Below, piece by piece: positions 44,657 to 57,046 of a stretch of DNA of 64,000 nt (position 1 is its first letter; the number at the start of each line of letters is the position of its first letter). The notes under the pieces were generated by a model. The model was not told the origin of the DNA. It worked only from the letters and a program-made list of their open reading frames with translations, and did not search any database. The position numbers and the translations under genes were made by a program. Source of the stretch: Mycobacterium sp. Z3061 (GTDB taxonomy: Bacteria; Actinomycetota; Actinomycetes; Mycobacteriales; Mycobacteriaceae); the NCBI RefSeq assembly GCF_031583025.1, contig NZ_CP134062.1, positions 3,162,001-3,226,000 of the forward strand. The letters are read 5' to 3'.

Positions 44657-45439
44657 GTGGTCGATGACAGGCGTGGTCGTAGCAACGAGCGGCGACCGCG
44701 ATCTGCGTCCAACGGATTGCCACGGCGCTCCGGTCCGGGCCGGGCGCGACCGGCTCAACCCAGCGCCGACACCGCACAGGCCGGACCACCGATTCCGGCC
44801 GACATCGAGGCGCGGCAGCTGGCCCCCGACGTGCGACGCGAGCTGAGCACGCTGGACCGGGCCACCGCCGACGCGGTCGCCCGCCACCTGGTGGCCGCGG
44901 GCGGCCTGCTCGACGAAGACCCCGAGGCCGCACTCAGCCATGCCCGCGCCGCCCGGGCTCGGGCCAGCCGGATCGCGGCGATTCGGGAGGCCGTCGGCAT
45001 CGCCGCGTATCACTGCGGCGACTGGGGCCAGGCGCTGGCGGAATTTCGTGCCGCCCGTCGAATGGGCAGCAAATCACCGTTGCTGGCCCTGATCGCGGAC
45101 TGCGAACGCGGTCTTGGACGGCCACAGCGCGCCATCGACCTGGCACGCGGACCCGAGGCGGCCGAACTCAGCGGTGACGACGCCGACGAGCTGCGCATCG
45201 TCGCCGCCGGTGCCCGCGCCGACCTGGGGCAACTCGAACAGGCGCTGACGGTGTTGTCCACCCCGCAGCTTGACCCGTCCCGGACCGGTTCGACGGCCGC
45301 GCGGTTGTTCTATGCCTACGCCGAAACGCTGCTGGCGCTCGGACGAGGCGACGAGGCGCTGCAGTGGTTTCTGCGTTCGGCTGCGGCCGACACCGAGGGC
45401 GTCACCGATGCCGAAGACCGGGTCAGCGAACTTGGTTGA
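44657..45439 (+). CDS. TPR-type protein (Rv1691-like)
   Basis: A 260-residue soluble protein. The first ~50 residues are basic and low in complexity (RRGRSNERRPRSASNG); the rest is alpha-helical with tetratricopeptide-like pairs (DEDPEAALSHARAARARASR, then YHCGDWGQALAEFRAARRMG and ALGRGDEALQWFLRSAAADT). Such repeats act as protein-binding scaffolds. It is the first gene of a tight run (next start 1 bp after its stop) leading to tlyA, nadK and recN. No enzymatic motif is visible. Confidence 0.85.
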   Translation: MVDDRRGRSNERRPRSASNGLPRRSGPGRARPAQPSADTAQAGPPIPADIEARQLAPDVRRELSTLDRATADAVARHLVAAGGLLDEDPEAALSHARAARARASRIAAIREAVGIAAYHCGDWGQALAEFRAARRMGSKSPLLALIADCERGLGRPQRAIDLARGPEAAELSGDDADELRIVAAGARADLGQLEQALTVLSTPQLDPSRTGSTAARLFYAYAETLLALGRGDEALQWFLRSAAADTEGVTDAEDRVSELG

Positions 45440-45440
45440 G

Positions 45441-46442
45441 ATGAACAGCATTGCGCGGCAATATGATTGCCTCCTGCTTGACCTGGACGGAACTGTCTTT
45501 CGAGGTCACCAACCCACCGAGGGTGCGGTGGACTCGTTGGACGGGATAGACAGCCGCAAGCTGTTCGTCACCAACAACGCCTCGCGCAGTGCCCACGAAG
45601 TCGCCGAACACCTGCGCGACCTCGGTTTCTCGGCGAACGCCGATGACGTCGTGACCAGCGCGCAGAGCGCGGCACACCTACTGGCCGCGCAGCTGTCGCC
45701 TGGCTCGAAGGTGCTGATCGTCGGCACCGACGCACTGGCCGCCGAGATCGAGACCGCAGGTCTGCAACCGGTCCGTCGTTTCGAAGATGAGCCCGACGCC
45801 GTCGTTCAGGGGCTTTCCATGACGATCGGCTGGCCGGAACTCGCCGAGGCCGCGCTGGCCATCCGGGCGGGCGCGTTGTGGGTTGCGGCCAATGTCGACC
45901 TGACGCTGCCCAACGAGCGAGGTCTGTTGCCGGGCAACGGATCTCTGGTGGCGGCGCTGCGTGCCGCCACCGGTGAGCAGCCGCAGGTGGCCGGCAAGCC
46001 GGGTCCGCAATTGATGAAGGACGCGGTTGGTCGCGGCGATTTCGCGGCGCCGCTGGTGGTGGGTGACCGGCTCGACACCGATATCGAAGGCGCCAACGCC
46101 GCCGAACTGCCCAGCCTGATGGTGCTCACCGGAGTGAATTCCGCGCGTGACGCCGTTTTCGCCGAGCCCGCGCAGCGGCCCACCTACATCGGTCACGACC
46201 TGAGGTCGCTGCACCAGGACGGTGAGGTGCTGAAGGTGGGCCCGCAACCGGGTTGGCGGGTCGAGGTCGAAGGCGAGGTCGCTGTGGTGACGGCCGCCGA
46301 CGACCAGCATGGCGACGACCTTGCGATCGTCCGTGCCGTCGCCAGCGCACTGTGGGACGCGTCCACCCAGGTGCGGATCGAAGCCGGCGACGACCAGGCC
46401 CGCGAGGCCCTGGACCGCTGGTCCCTGATGCACGGCGAGTAG
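45441..46442 (+). CDS. HAD family glycerol-3-phosphate phosphatase (Rv1692-like)
   Basis: A 333-residue HAD phosphatase of the NagD/PGP type: motif I DLDGTVFRGH, motif II VTNNASRS, the KPGPQLM lysine and motif IV VGDRLDTDIEGANAA. The M. tuberculosis homologue is a glycerol-3-phosphate phosphatase that recycles glycerophospholipid polar heads, with a small GNAT-like C-terminal domain; the last ~70 residues here fit that. The ATG at 45441 follows the upstream stop by one base; a frame starting earlier would overlap the TPR gene. Confidence 0.9.
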   Translation: MNSIARQYDCLLLDLDGTVFRGHQPTEGAVDSLDGIDSRKLFVTNNASRSAHEVAEHLRDLGFSANADDVVTSAQSAAHLLAAQLSPGSKVLIVGTDALAAEIETAGLQPVRRFEDEPDAVVQGLSMTIGWPELAEAALAIRAGALWVAANVDLTLPNERGLLPGNGSLVAALRAATGEQPQVAGKPGPQLMKDAVGRGDFAAPLVVGDRLDTDIEGANAAELPSLMVLTGVNSARDAVFAEPAQRPTYIGHDLRSLHQDGEVLKVGPQPGWRVEVEGEVAVVTAADDQHGDDLAIVRAVASALWDASTQVRIEAGDDQAREALDRWSLMHGE

Positions 46443-46465
46443 CCGGTGACTACCGTAGGAGCGCA

Positions 46466-46642
46466 ATGACCATCGATCCTGAGCAGATCCGCGCGGAAAT
46501 CGAATCCCTCGTGGCCCAGTTGCCCGACAATGCCGACGCCGGCAACGGGCCGTCCCTCGAGGAGCTCGAAGACATCGCCCGCCGCCTGTCGGAGGCGCAC
46601 GACGTGCTGTTGCAGGCGCTGGAGTCGGCGGAGAAGGGCTGA
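46466..46642 (+). CDS. Small helical protein (Rv1693-like)
   Basis: A 58-residue acidic protein predicted to form two amphipathic helices (IRAEIESLVAQLP and LEELEDIARRLSEAHDVLLQ). The ATG has a GTAGGAG ribosome site. It occupies the position of Rv1693, between the phosphatase and tlyA. No known domain; function unknown. Confidence 0.8.
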   Translation: MTIDPEQIRAEIESLVAQLPDNADAGNGPSLEELEDIARRLSEAHDVLLQALESAEKG

Positions 46643-46650
46643 GTGCCCGC

Positions 46651-47460
46651 ATGCCCCGGCGTGCTCGCGTCGACGCCGAGTTGGTGCGTCGCGGTCTGGC
46701 ACGCTCGCGTCAGCAGGCCGCGGAGTTGATCGGGGCCGGCAGGGTGCGGATCGACGGACTGCCGGCGCTCAAGCCGGCCACCTCCGTCGCGGTCACCGCG
46801 GCGCTCACCGTGGCCGACGACGGCGAACGCTCCTGGGTGTCGCGGGGGGCGCACAAACTCATCGGCGCACTGGACGCCTTCGGAATCGCCGTCGACGGCC
46901 GTCGCTGCCTGGACGCGGGCGCCTCGACGGGCGGGTTCACCGAAGTCCTGTTGGATCGGGGCGCCGCACAAGTGGTTGCCGCCGACGTGGGCTATGGGCA
47001 GCTGGCCTGGTCGCTGCGCAGCGACCCGCGGGTGGTCGTGGTGGAACGCACCAACGTGCGCGACCTGTCGCCCGAGGCGATCGGCGGGCCGGTGGACCTG
47101 ATCGTCGCGGACCTGTCATTCATCTCGTTGGCGACCGTGTTGCCCGCGCTGGTTGGTTGCGCTTCGCCGGACGCCGATATCGTTCCCATGGTGAAGCCGC
47201 AGTTTGAGGTGGGGAAGGGTCAGGTCGGTCCCGGCGGGGTGGTGCAGGACCCCCGGCTGCGGATCGATTCGGTGCTCGCGATCTCGCGGCGCGCCGTCGA
47301 ATTGGGCTGGCACACCGTGGACGTGACGGCCAGCCCGCTTCCGGGCCCGTCGGGCAACGTCGAATACTTTCTGTGGCTGCGTGCCCGGACGGATCGCGCG
47401 CTGGCGGGGGATGAGCTGTTGGCGGCGGCCCAGCGCGCAGTAAGAGAGGGCCCACAGTGA
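46651..47460 (+). CDS. tlyA: rRNA 2'-O-methyltransferase TlyA
   Basis: A 269-residue enzyme with an N-terminal S4 RNA-binding domain (residues 1-60, [20 protein letters not shown]) and an FtsJ-like SAM methyltransferase domain ([16 protein letters not shown] near 90). TlyA methylates 2'-OH groups in 16S and 23S rRNA, and its loss gives capreomycin resistance in M. tuberculosis. The length matches the M. tuberculosis protein (268). Its stop overlaps the nadK start (GTGA). Confidence 0.95.
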   Translation: MPRRARVDAELVRRGLARSRQQAAELIGAGRVRIDGLPALKPATSVAVTAALTVADDGERSWVSRGAHKLIGALDAFGIAVDGRRCLDAGASTGGFTEVLLDRGAAQVVAADVGYGQLAWSLRSDPRVVVVERTNVRDLSPEAIGGPVDLIVADLSFISLATVLPALVGCASPDADIVPMVKPQFEVGKGQVGPGGVVQDPRLRIDSVLAISRRAVELGWHTVDVTASPLPGPSGNVEYFLWLRARTDRALAGDELLAAAQRAVREGPQ

Positions 47461-48380
47461 CCACCGAACGTACCGTGTTGCTGGTCGTCCACTCCGGCCG
47501 GGACGAAGCGACCGAGACCGCGGGCCGCGTCGAGAAGGTTTTGGAAGACAAAGGGATTGCGTTGCGTGCCCTGTCCGCTGAAGCGGTTGACAAGGGCTCC
47601 TTGCGGCTGAGTCCCAACGACATGCGGGTGCTGGGTGTCGATATCGAAGTCGTCGACGCCGACCCGATGGCCGCCGACGGTTGTGAGCTGGTGCTCGTGC
47701 TGGGCGGGGACGGAACTTTTCTGCGGGCGGCCGAGCTGGCCCGTAACGCCGGCATTCCGGTGCTGGGCGTCAACCTGGGCCGCATCGGTTTCCTCGCCGA
47801 AGCTGAGGCCGAGGCCATCGACAGCGTGCTCGAACACGTTGTCGCGCAGGACTATCGGGTGGAAGACCGGCTGGTCCTGGATGTCGTGGTACGCCAGGGC
47901 GGCGAAGTGATCGACCGGGGCTGGGCGCTCAACGAAGCCAGCCTGGAGAAAGGCCCCCGGCTCGGTGTCCTCGGTGTCGTCGTCGAAATCGACGGTCGGC
48001 CGGTCTCGACGTTCGGTTGCGACGGGGTGCTGGTGTCCACGCCCACCGGGTCCACCGCATACGCCTTCTCCGCGGGTGGTCCGGTGCTCTGGCCTGACCT
48101 GGAGGCAATTCTGGTGGTGCCCAACAATGCTCATGCCTTGTTCGGTCGTCCGATGGTCACCAGTCCGGACGCAGCCATCGCCATCGAGATCGAGGCGGAT
48201 GGTCACGACGCGCTGGTCTTCTGCGACGGCCGCCGGGACATGCGGGTGCCGGCCGGCAGTCGGCTCGAAGTCACCCGTTCTGACACGCCGGTGAAGTGGG
48301 TGCGCCTGGACAGCGCACCGTTCACCGACCGGTTGGTGACGAAGTTCCGGTTGCCGGTGACGGGTTGGCGCGGGAAGTAG
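47457..48380 (+). CDS. nadK: NAD kinase
   Basis: A 307-residue NAD kinase (PpnK). The [12 protein letters not shown] phosphate-binding motif, [12 protein letters not shown] and the [18 protein letters not shown] element are intact. It makes NADP from NAD with ATP or polyphosphate. GTG start overlapping tlyA; recN begins 3 bp after its stop, giving a tightly packed tlyA-nadK-recN run as in other mycobacteria. Confidence 0.96.
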   Translation: MTTERTVLLVVHSGRDEATETAGRVEKVLEDKGIALRALSAEAVDKGSLRLSPNDMRVLGVDIEVVDADPMAADGCELVLVLGGDGTFLRAAELARNAGIPVLGVNLGRIGFLAEAEAEAIDSVLEHVVAQDYRVEDRLVLDVVVRQGGEVIDRGWALNEASLEKGPRLGVLGVVVEIDGRPVSTFGCDGVLVSTPTGSTAYAFSAGGPVLWPDLEAILVVPNNAHALFGRPMVTSPDAAIAIEIEADGHDALVFCDGRRDMRVPAGSRLEVTRSDTPVKWVRLDSAPFTDRLVTKFRLPVTGWRGK

Positions 48381-48383
48381 CCG

Positions 48384-50126
<1,743 letters not shown>

Positions 50127-50286
50127 CCCTCTCGGCCGCGAGCGTGCGCTTAGTGCCCGTCGAGGCGGCGTGTCGCCGTACCGGAGCGCACCTTCGCGCC
50201 ATGGGCTGCCCTCTCGGCCGCGAGCGTGCACGTAGTGCCGCCCGCCACGGCGTGTCGCCGTACCGGAGCGCACCCTCGTGCCAGGT
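50127..50286 (+). repeat. Tandem duplication of about 82 bp
   Basis: Two adjacent copies begin CCCTCTCGGCCGCGAGCGTG (50127 and 50209) and both contain GGCGTGTCGCCGTACCGGAG. They differ by scattered substitutions and small gaps. The block starts at the base after the recN stop. Both copies carry an inner CGGCG/CGCCG-rich segment that can fold. The remaining gap to steA (50287-50412) is AT-richer and has a TATAAC hexamer at 50341 that could be a -10 element. Confidence 0.75.
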
Positions 50287-50412
50287 GCCCCCAAACCCTC
50301 GCAACCACCCCGCGATACAAATGTGACAGATGTGACGCTTTATAACTTCTGAGGCAGATGTTACGGCGCGCCTCCCCGCCACAGCCGACGATCGCCGACA
50401 GAATCGGCTCCC

Positions 50413-51594
50413 ATGAAGATGTCAGCGCTTCTATCTCGCAACACCGTCCGGCCCGGTCTCGTGGGCACCGCCCGAGTCGATCGCAACATCGACCGACTGT
50501 TGCGCAGGGTCTGCCCCGGCGACATCGTCGTCCTCGACATTCTGGACCTCGACCGCATCACCGCCGACGCACTGGTGGAGGCTGACATCGCCGCCGTGGT
50601 CAACGCATCCCCGTCGGTCTCCGGCCGCTACCCCAACCTGGGCCCCGAGGTTCTGGTCAACAACGGTGTCACCCTCATCGACGAGACCGGCCCCGAGATC
50701 TTCAAGAAGGTCAAGGACGGCTCGAAGATCCGCCTGTACGAAGGCGGCGTCTACTCCGGGGACCGCCGACTGATCCGCGGCACCGAGCGCACCGACCATG
50801 ACATCGCAGACCTGATGCGGGAGGCCAAGAGTGGGCTGGCCGCTCACCTGGAAGCGTTCGCGGGCAACACGATTGAGTTCATCCGCAGCGAAAGCCCGCT
50901 GCTGATCGACGGCATCGGCATCCCCGACATCGACGTCGACATGCGCCGGCGGCACGTGGTGATCGTCTCCGAAGAACCCAGCGCCGAAGAGGATCTGAAA
51001 TCCCTCAAGCCGTTCATCAAGGAGTACCAACCCGTGCTGGTCGGTGTCGGGCAGGGCGCCGATGTGCTGCGCAAGGCGGGTTACCGCCCCCAGCTCATCG
51101 TCGGCGACCCCGACCAGATCAGCGCCGAGGTGCTCAAGTGCGGCGCCCAGGTGGTGCTGCCCGCCGATGCTGACGGTCACGCGGCCGGTCTGGAACGCAT
51201 CCAGGACCTCGGCGTCGGGGCCATGACATTCCCGGCGGCCGGCTCCGCCACCGACCTGGCCCTGTTGCTGGCCGATCACCACGGCGCGGCGCTGCTGGTC
51301 ACCGCGGGCCACACGGCCAACATCGAGACGTTCTTCGACCGGACTCGTTCGCAGAGCAACCCCTCGACGTTCCTCACCCGGCTGCGGGTGGGGGAGAAGC
51401 TGGTGGACGCCAAGGCGGTCGCCACGCTGTACCGCAACCACATCTCCGGTGGCGCCATCGCCCTGCTGGCGCTGACCATGCTGATCGCCATCATCGTGGT
51501 GCTCTGGGTGTCCCGCACCGACGGCGTGGTCGTGCACTGGATCATCGACTACTGGAACCGCTTCACCCTCTGGATCCAGCACCTGATCTCCTAG
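50413..51594 (+). CDS. steA: SteA-like cell-separation protein (Rv1697-like)
   Basis: A 393-residue protein with a cytoplasmic body and one C-terminal membrane helix (GAIALLALTMLIAIIVVLWV, about 350-370) followed by a short periplasmic tail. The soluble part has a thiamine-pyrophosphokinase-like core (IVGDPDQISAEVLKCGAQVV). In corynebacteria SteA works with SteB in the RipC-FtsEX pathway that activates septal peptidoglycan hydrolysis. The next gene, 11 bp downstream, is the SteB/MctB partner. Confidence 0.88.
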   Translation: MKMSALLSRNTVRPGLVGTARVDRNIDRLLRRVCPGDIVVLDILDLDRITADALVEADIAAVVNASPSVSGRYPNLGPEVLVNNGVTLIDETGPEIFKKVKDGSKIRLYEGGVYSGDRRLIRGTERTDHDIADLMREAKSGLAAHLEAFAGNTIEFIRSESPLLIDGIGIPDIDVDMRRRHVVIVSEEPSAEEDLKSLKPFIKEYQPVLVGVGQGADVLRKAGYRPQLIVGDPDQISAEVLKCGAQVVLPADADGHAAGLERIQDLGVGAMTFPAAGSATDLALLLADHHGAALLVTAGHTANIETFFDRTRSQSNPSTFLTRLRVGEKLVDAKAVATLYRNHISGGAIALLALTMLIAIIVVLWVSRTDGVVVHWIIDYWNRFTLWIQHLIS

Positions 51595-51605
51595 GAAGTG
51601 CCCTG

Positions 51606-52550
51606 ATGATCTCGTTACGCCAACACGCCATCTCGCTGGCCGCCGTCTTCCTGGCGCTGGCCATCGGGGTGGTGCTGGGCTCCGGCTTCTTCTCCGACAC
51701 CGTGCTGTCCAGCCTGCGTAACGAGAAGCGCGACCTGGCCGGTCAAGTCAACAATCTCAACGACCAGCGCAATCAGTTGAATGAAAAGCTAAGTGCAGCA
51801 AACACTTTCGATGCCCAAGTGCTGGGTCGTATCGTGCACGAGACACTGACGGGCAAGACGGTGGTGCTGTTCCGCACCCCGGATGCCAGAGACGACGACG
51901 TGGCCGCCGTATCGAAAATCGTCGGGCAGGCCGGCGGCTCGGTCACCGGCACGGTGTCGCTCACGCACGAATTCGTCGAGGCCAATTCAGGCGAGAAACT
52001 GCGCTCGGTGGTCAACTCAGCGATCCTGCCGCCCGGCACCCAATTGAGCACCAAACTGGTCGACCAGGGTTCCCAGGCCGGCGATCTGCTCGGCATCGCC
52101 TTGCTGGTCAACACCAATCCGCAGGTTCCCGCGGTGGACGACACCGGGCGCGACACCGTGCTGGGCGCACTGCGTGAGACCGGCTTTATCACCTACCAGC
52201 CCAACAACCACATGGCGGCGGCCAACGCTGCCATCGTGGTCACCGGCGGCGCGGTGCCCGCGGACGCCGGCAATCAGGGGGTCACCGTGGCACGGTTCGC
52301 CGCCGCACTGGCTCCGCACGGCGCGGGCACGGTGCTGGCCGGCCGCGACGGCTCGGCCGGAGGGAGTGCCGCGGTGGCGGTGGCGCGCGCCGATGCCGGC
52401 ATGGCGGCCGCCATCAGCACGGTCGACGACGTCGACGTCGAGCCCGGACGCATCACGGCGATCCTGGCCCTGCACGATCTGGCCGGTGGCGGCCACCCCG
52501 GTCACTACGGAACCGGGCATGGGGCGACCTCAGTGACCGTTCCCCAGTAG
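51606..52550 (+). CDS. mctB: MctB/SteB envelope protein
   Basis: A 314-residue protein with an N-terminal membrane anchor (ISLAAVFLALAIGVVLGSGF), a coiled coil right after it (LRNEKRDLAGQVNNLNDQRN) and a globular periplasmic domain. The M. tuberculosis homologue Rv1698 (MctB) is required for low intracellular copper and was first described as an outer-membrane channel; in corynebacteria the same family is SteB, partner of SteA in cell separation. The pairing with steA here is compatible with either view. ATG start with GGAAGTG upstream. Confidence 0.9.
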   Translation: MISLRQHAISLAAVFLALAIGVVLGSGFFSDTVLSSLRNEKRDLAGQVNNLNDQRNQLNEKLSAANTFDAQVLGRIVHETLTGKTVVLFRTPDARDDDVAAVSKIVGQAGGSVTGTVSLTHEFVEANSGEKLRSVVNSAILPPGTQLSTKLVDQGSQAGDLLGIALLVNTNPQVPAVDDTGRDTVLGALRETGFITYQPNNHMAAANAAIVVTGGAVPADAGNQGVTVARFAAALAPHGAGTVLAGRDGSAGGSAAVAVARADAGMAAAISTVDDVDVEPGRITAILALHDLAGGGHPGHYGTGHGATSVTVPQ

Positions 52551-52586
52551 GGCGTGTTCGACGCGGCGGGCGGCCGCGGATGTTAG

Positions 52587-55055
<2,469 letters not shown>

Positions 55056-55059
<4 letters not shown>

Positions 55060-56000
55060 CGGCGGCGCTCACGCTCGATGCCCAGATGCAGGGCTACCTC
55101 GACCACCTGACGATCGAGCGCGGCGTAGCGGCCAACACCTTGAGCTCTTACCGGCGGGACCTGCGGCGCTACTCAAAACACCTGGAAGAACGCGGGATTC
55201 ACGACCTGGCCAAGGTCGGCGAGAACGACGTTAGCGAGTTCCTGGTGGCGCTGCGCCGCGGAGATCCCGATTCGGGGGCGGTGGCGCTGTCCGCGGTGTC
55301 GGCGGCGCGGGCGCTGATCGCGGTGCGCGGACTGCATCGGTTCGCCGCCGCAGAAGGGTTGGCGGAGCTGGATGTGGCGCGGGCGGTCAGGCCGCCGACG
55401 CCGGGCCGTCGGTTGCCCAAGAGCCTGACCGTCGACCAGGTGCTGGCGCTGCTGGAGGCCGCCGGTGGCGAGGATGCCTCCGACGGCCCGCTGACCCTGC
55501 GCAACCGGGCCCTGCTGGAGTTGTTGTACTCCACCGGGTCGCGGATCTCCGAAGCTGTCGGGCTCGACGTCGACGACATCGACACCCATGCGCGATCGGT
55601 GTTGTTGCGCGGCAAGGGCGGTAAGCAACGCCTGGTGCCCATCGGTCGTCCCGCCGTCGCGGCACTCGACGCCTATTTGGTGCGCGGCCGCCCGGACCTT
55701 GCCCGTCGGGGACGTGGCACGCCCGCGATCTTCCTCAATGCCCGGGGAGGGCGGCTGTCGCGACAGAGTGCCTGGCAGGTGTTGCAGGACGCGGCCGATC
55801 GTGCCGGGATCACGTCGGGGGTGTCGCCGCACATGCTGCGGCACTCCTTCGCCACGCATCTGCTGGAGGGCGGCGCCGATGTGCGGGTGGTGCAGGAGTT
55901 GCTGGGTCACGCGTCGGTGACCACGACGCAGATCTACACCCTGGTCACCGTGCACGCCCTGCGGGAGGTGTGGGCCGGCGCCCACCCGCGCGCCACCTGA
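55056..56000 (+). CDS. xerD: Tyrosine recombinase XerD
   Basis: A 314-residue site-specific recombinase. The SAM-like N-terminal DNA-binding domain (1-95) is followed by the catalytic domain with Arg in [29 protein letters not shown] (HxxR), and [15 protein letters not shown] with the Tyr nucleophile. With XerC it resolves chromosome dimers at dif. ATG overlapping the Nudix stop. A dispersed hairpin lies just beyond its end. Confidence 0.95.
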
Positions 56001-56015
56001 ACCCGCGCCAACCCC

Positions 56016-56079
56016 GCGCGAGCAGACGCGAAATCACCTCGGAGCGCATGCTCCAGGGTGATTTTGCGTCTGTTCGCGC
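56016..56079. repeat. Long inverted repeat between xerD and the methyltransferase gene
   Basis: Arms of 23 bp at 56016-56038 and 56057-56079 pair with two imperfect positions (one G-T). The left arm starts GCGCGAGCAGACGCGAAATC. The loop contains its own GGAGC/GCTCC stem (56041-56054). It lies between convergent genes, where it could stop transcription from both sides. The shared GCGAGCAGAC and overall design link it to the argG-argH repeat at 1988-2049. Confidence 0.8.
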
Positions 56080-56081
56080 AC

Positions 56082-56834
56082 CTATGCGAGGAACTCCGAT
56101 TCCAGCACCAGGTCCGACACCATCGACTGATATTCCAGATGCGTCTTGTGCTCGGTGGTGTTCCACGTCTTGCCCTGTTGTTCTCGCATGTATCCGCGAT
56201 ACTGCGGCGCCCCAGGCACCCGGACGTTGTCGGCGACGGCAATGGACCCCTGACGGAGCCACCCGCGGTCCATGATGCTCTTCAGGTCGTCCAGGTATGC
56301 GTCCTTGTCGTGATCGAGGAACAGGAAATCGACTGTGCCGGAGCCGAATCCGTGTTCGTCTGCCAGCGTGTCCAAGGTACGCCCGCCGTCACCGATGGTG
56401 CCGACCACACACGTAACGCGATCGGCCACGCCCGCATGCGCCCAGATCCGCCGGGCGTTGGCCGCATTCGCCTCGGCGAGTTCGATGGAATACACCTTGG
56501 CGCCCGGCGCAGCGCGCGCGATCCGCAGCGCGCCGTACCCGACATAGGTACCGAGTTCCAGAGCGACCGACGGATCGGCGCGTCGCACCGCTGCATCGAG
56601 CAGTTGCCCCTTCTCGTCCCCGACGTTGATCAACATCGACTTCTCGTAGGCGAACTTGTCGATGGTGGCCAGCACATCGTCGATGTCGCCGGCCCGCGCG
56701 TTGTTCAGCACGTAGTCGACGGCCGCCGCCTCGCGTCCGTCACCGATCTGGCCGGTCTTGGTGATGTTGCGAGCGCCGGTGGCCATCCGCCACACCGACC
56801 ACCGCAGCAGGGGTATGCGCCGCTTCAGGTCCAT
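56082..56834 (-). CDS. SAM-dependent O-methyltransferase, catechol-type (Rv1703c-like)
   Basis: A 250-residue class I methyltransferase of the O-methyltransferase 3 / catechol O-methyltransferase group: SAM motif LELGTYVGYGALRIARAAPG, acidic IELAE, metal-site FLFLDHDKDAYLDDL and IAVADNVRVPGAP. Asp and Asn at those positions fit divalent-metal-dependent catechol methylation. The substrate is unknown. I chose ATG 56834 since upstream codons lack family features and overlap the promoter region of the next gene. Confidence 0.88.
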   Translation of the reverse strand: MDLKRRIPLLRWSVWRMATGARNITKTGQIGDGREAAAVDYVLNNARAGDIDDVLATIDKFAYEKSMLINVGDEKGQLLDAAVRRADPSVALELGTYVGYGALRIARAAPGAKVYSIELAEANAANARRIWAHAGVADRVTCVVGTIGDGGRTLDTLADEHGFGSGTVDFLFLDHDKDAYLDDLKSIMDRGWLRQGSIAVADNVRVPGAPQYRGYMREQQGKTWNTTEHKTHLEYQSMVSDLVLESEFLA

Positions 56835-57046
56835 GGATCTCCACGATAGGCGCTCGCATGCCGTGCAATTCGGAAACTCTCGTCGTCGGGCTGGCCTATG
56901 AGTATTCGATGAGGACCGCTGAGCACCCGGTCTGGGGTTGCTTGTTGCCAGGTCGGCACGGCATGTTGGCAATAGGTGCGCCGGAAAGTCTGGTCGGCAG
57001 CTCGGCTCGGAGCGGGTCGAGTGTGTTTCGGCTGGAAGGTGAATCC

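Noticed and set aside
56858-57046. 63-codon N-terminal extension of the SLC4-type protein from the ATG at 56858
   Set aside because: Extension has no family similarity or hydrophobic pattern; the GTG at 57047 has a good ribosome site.
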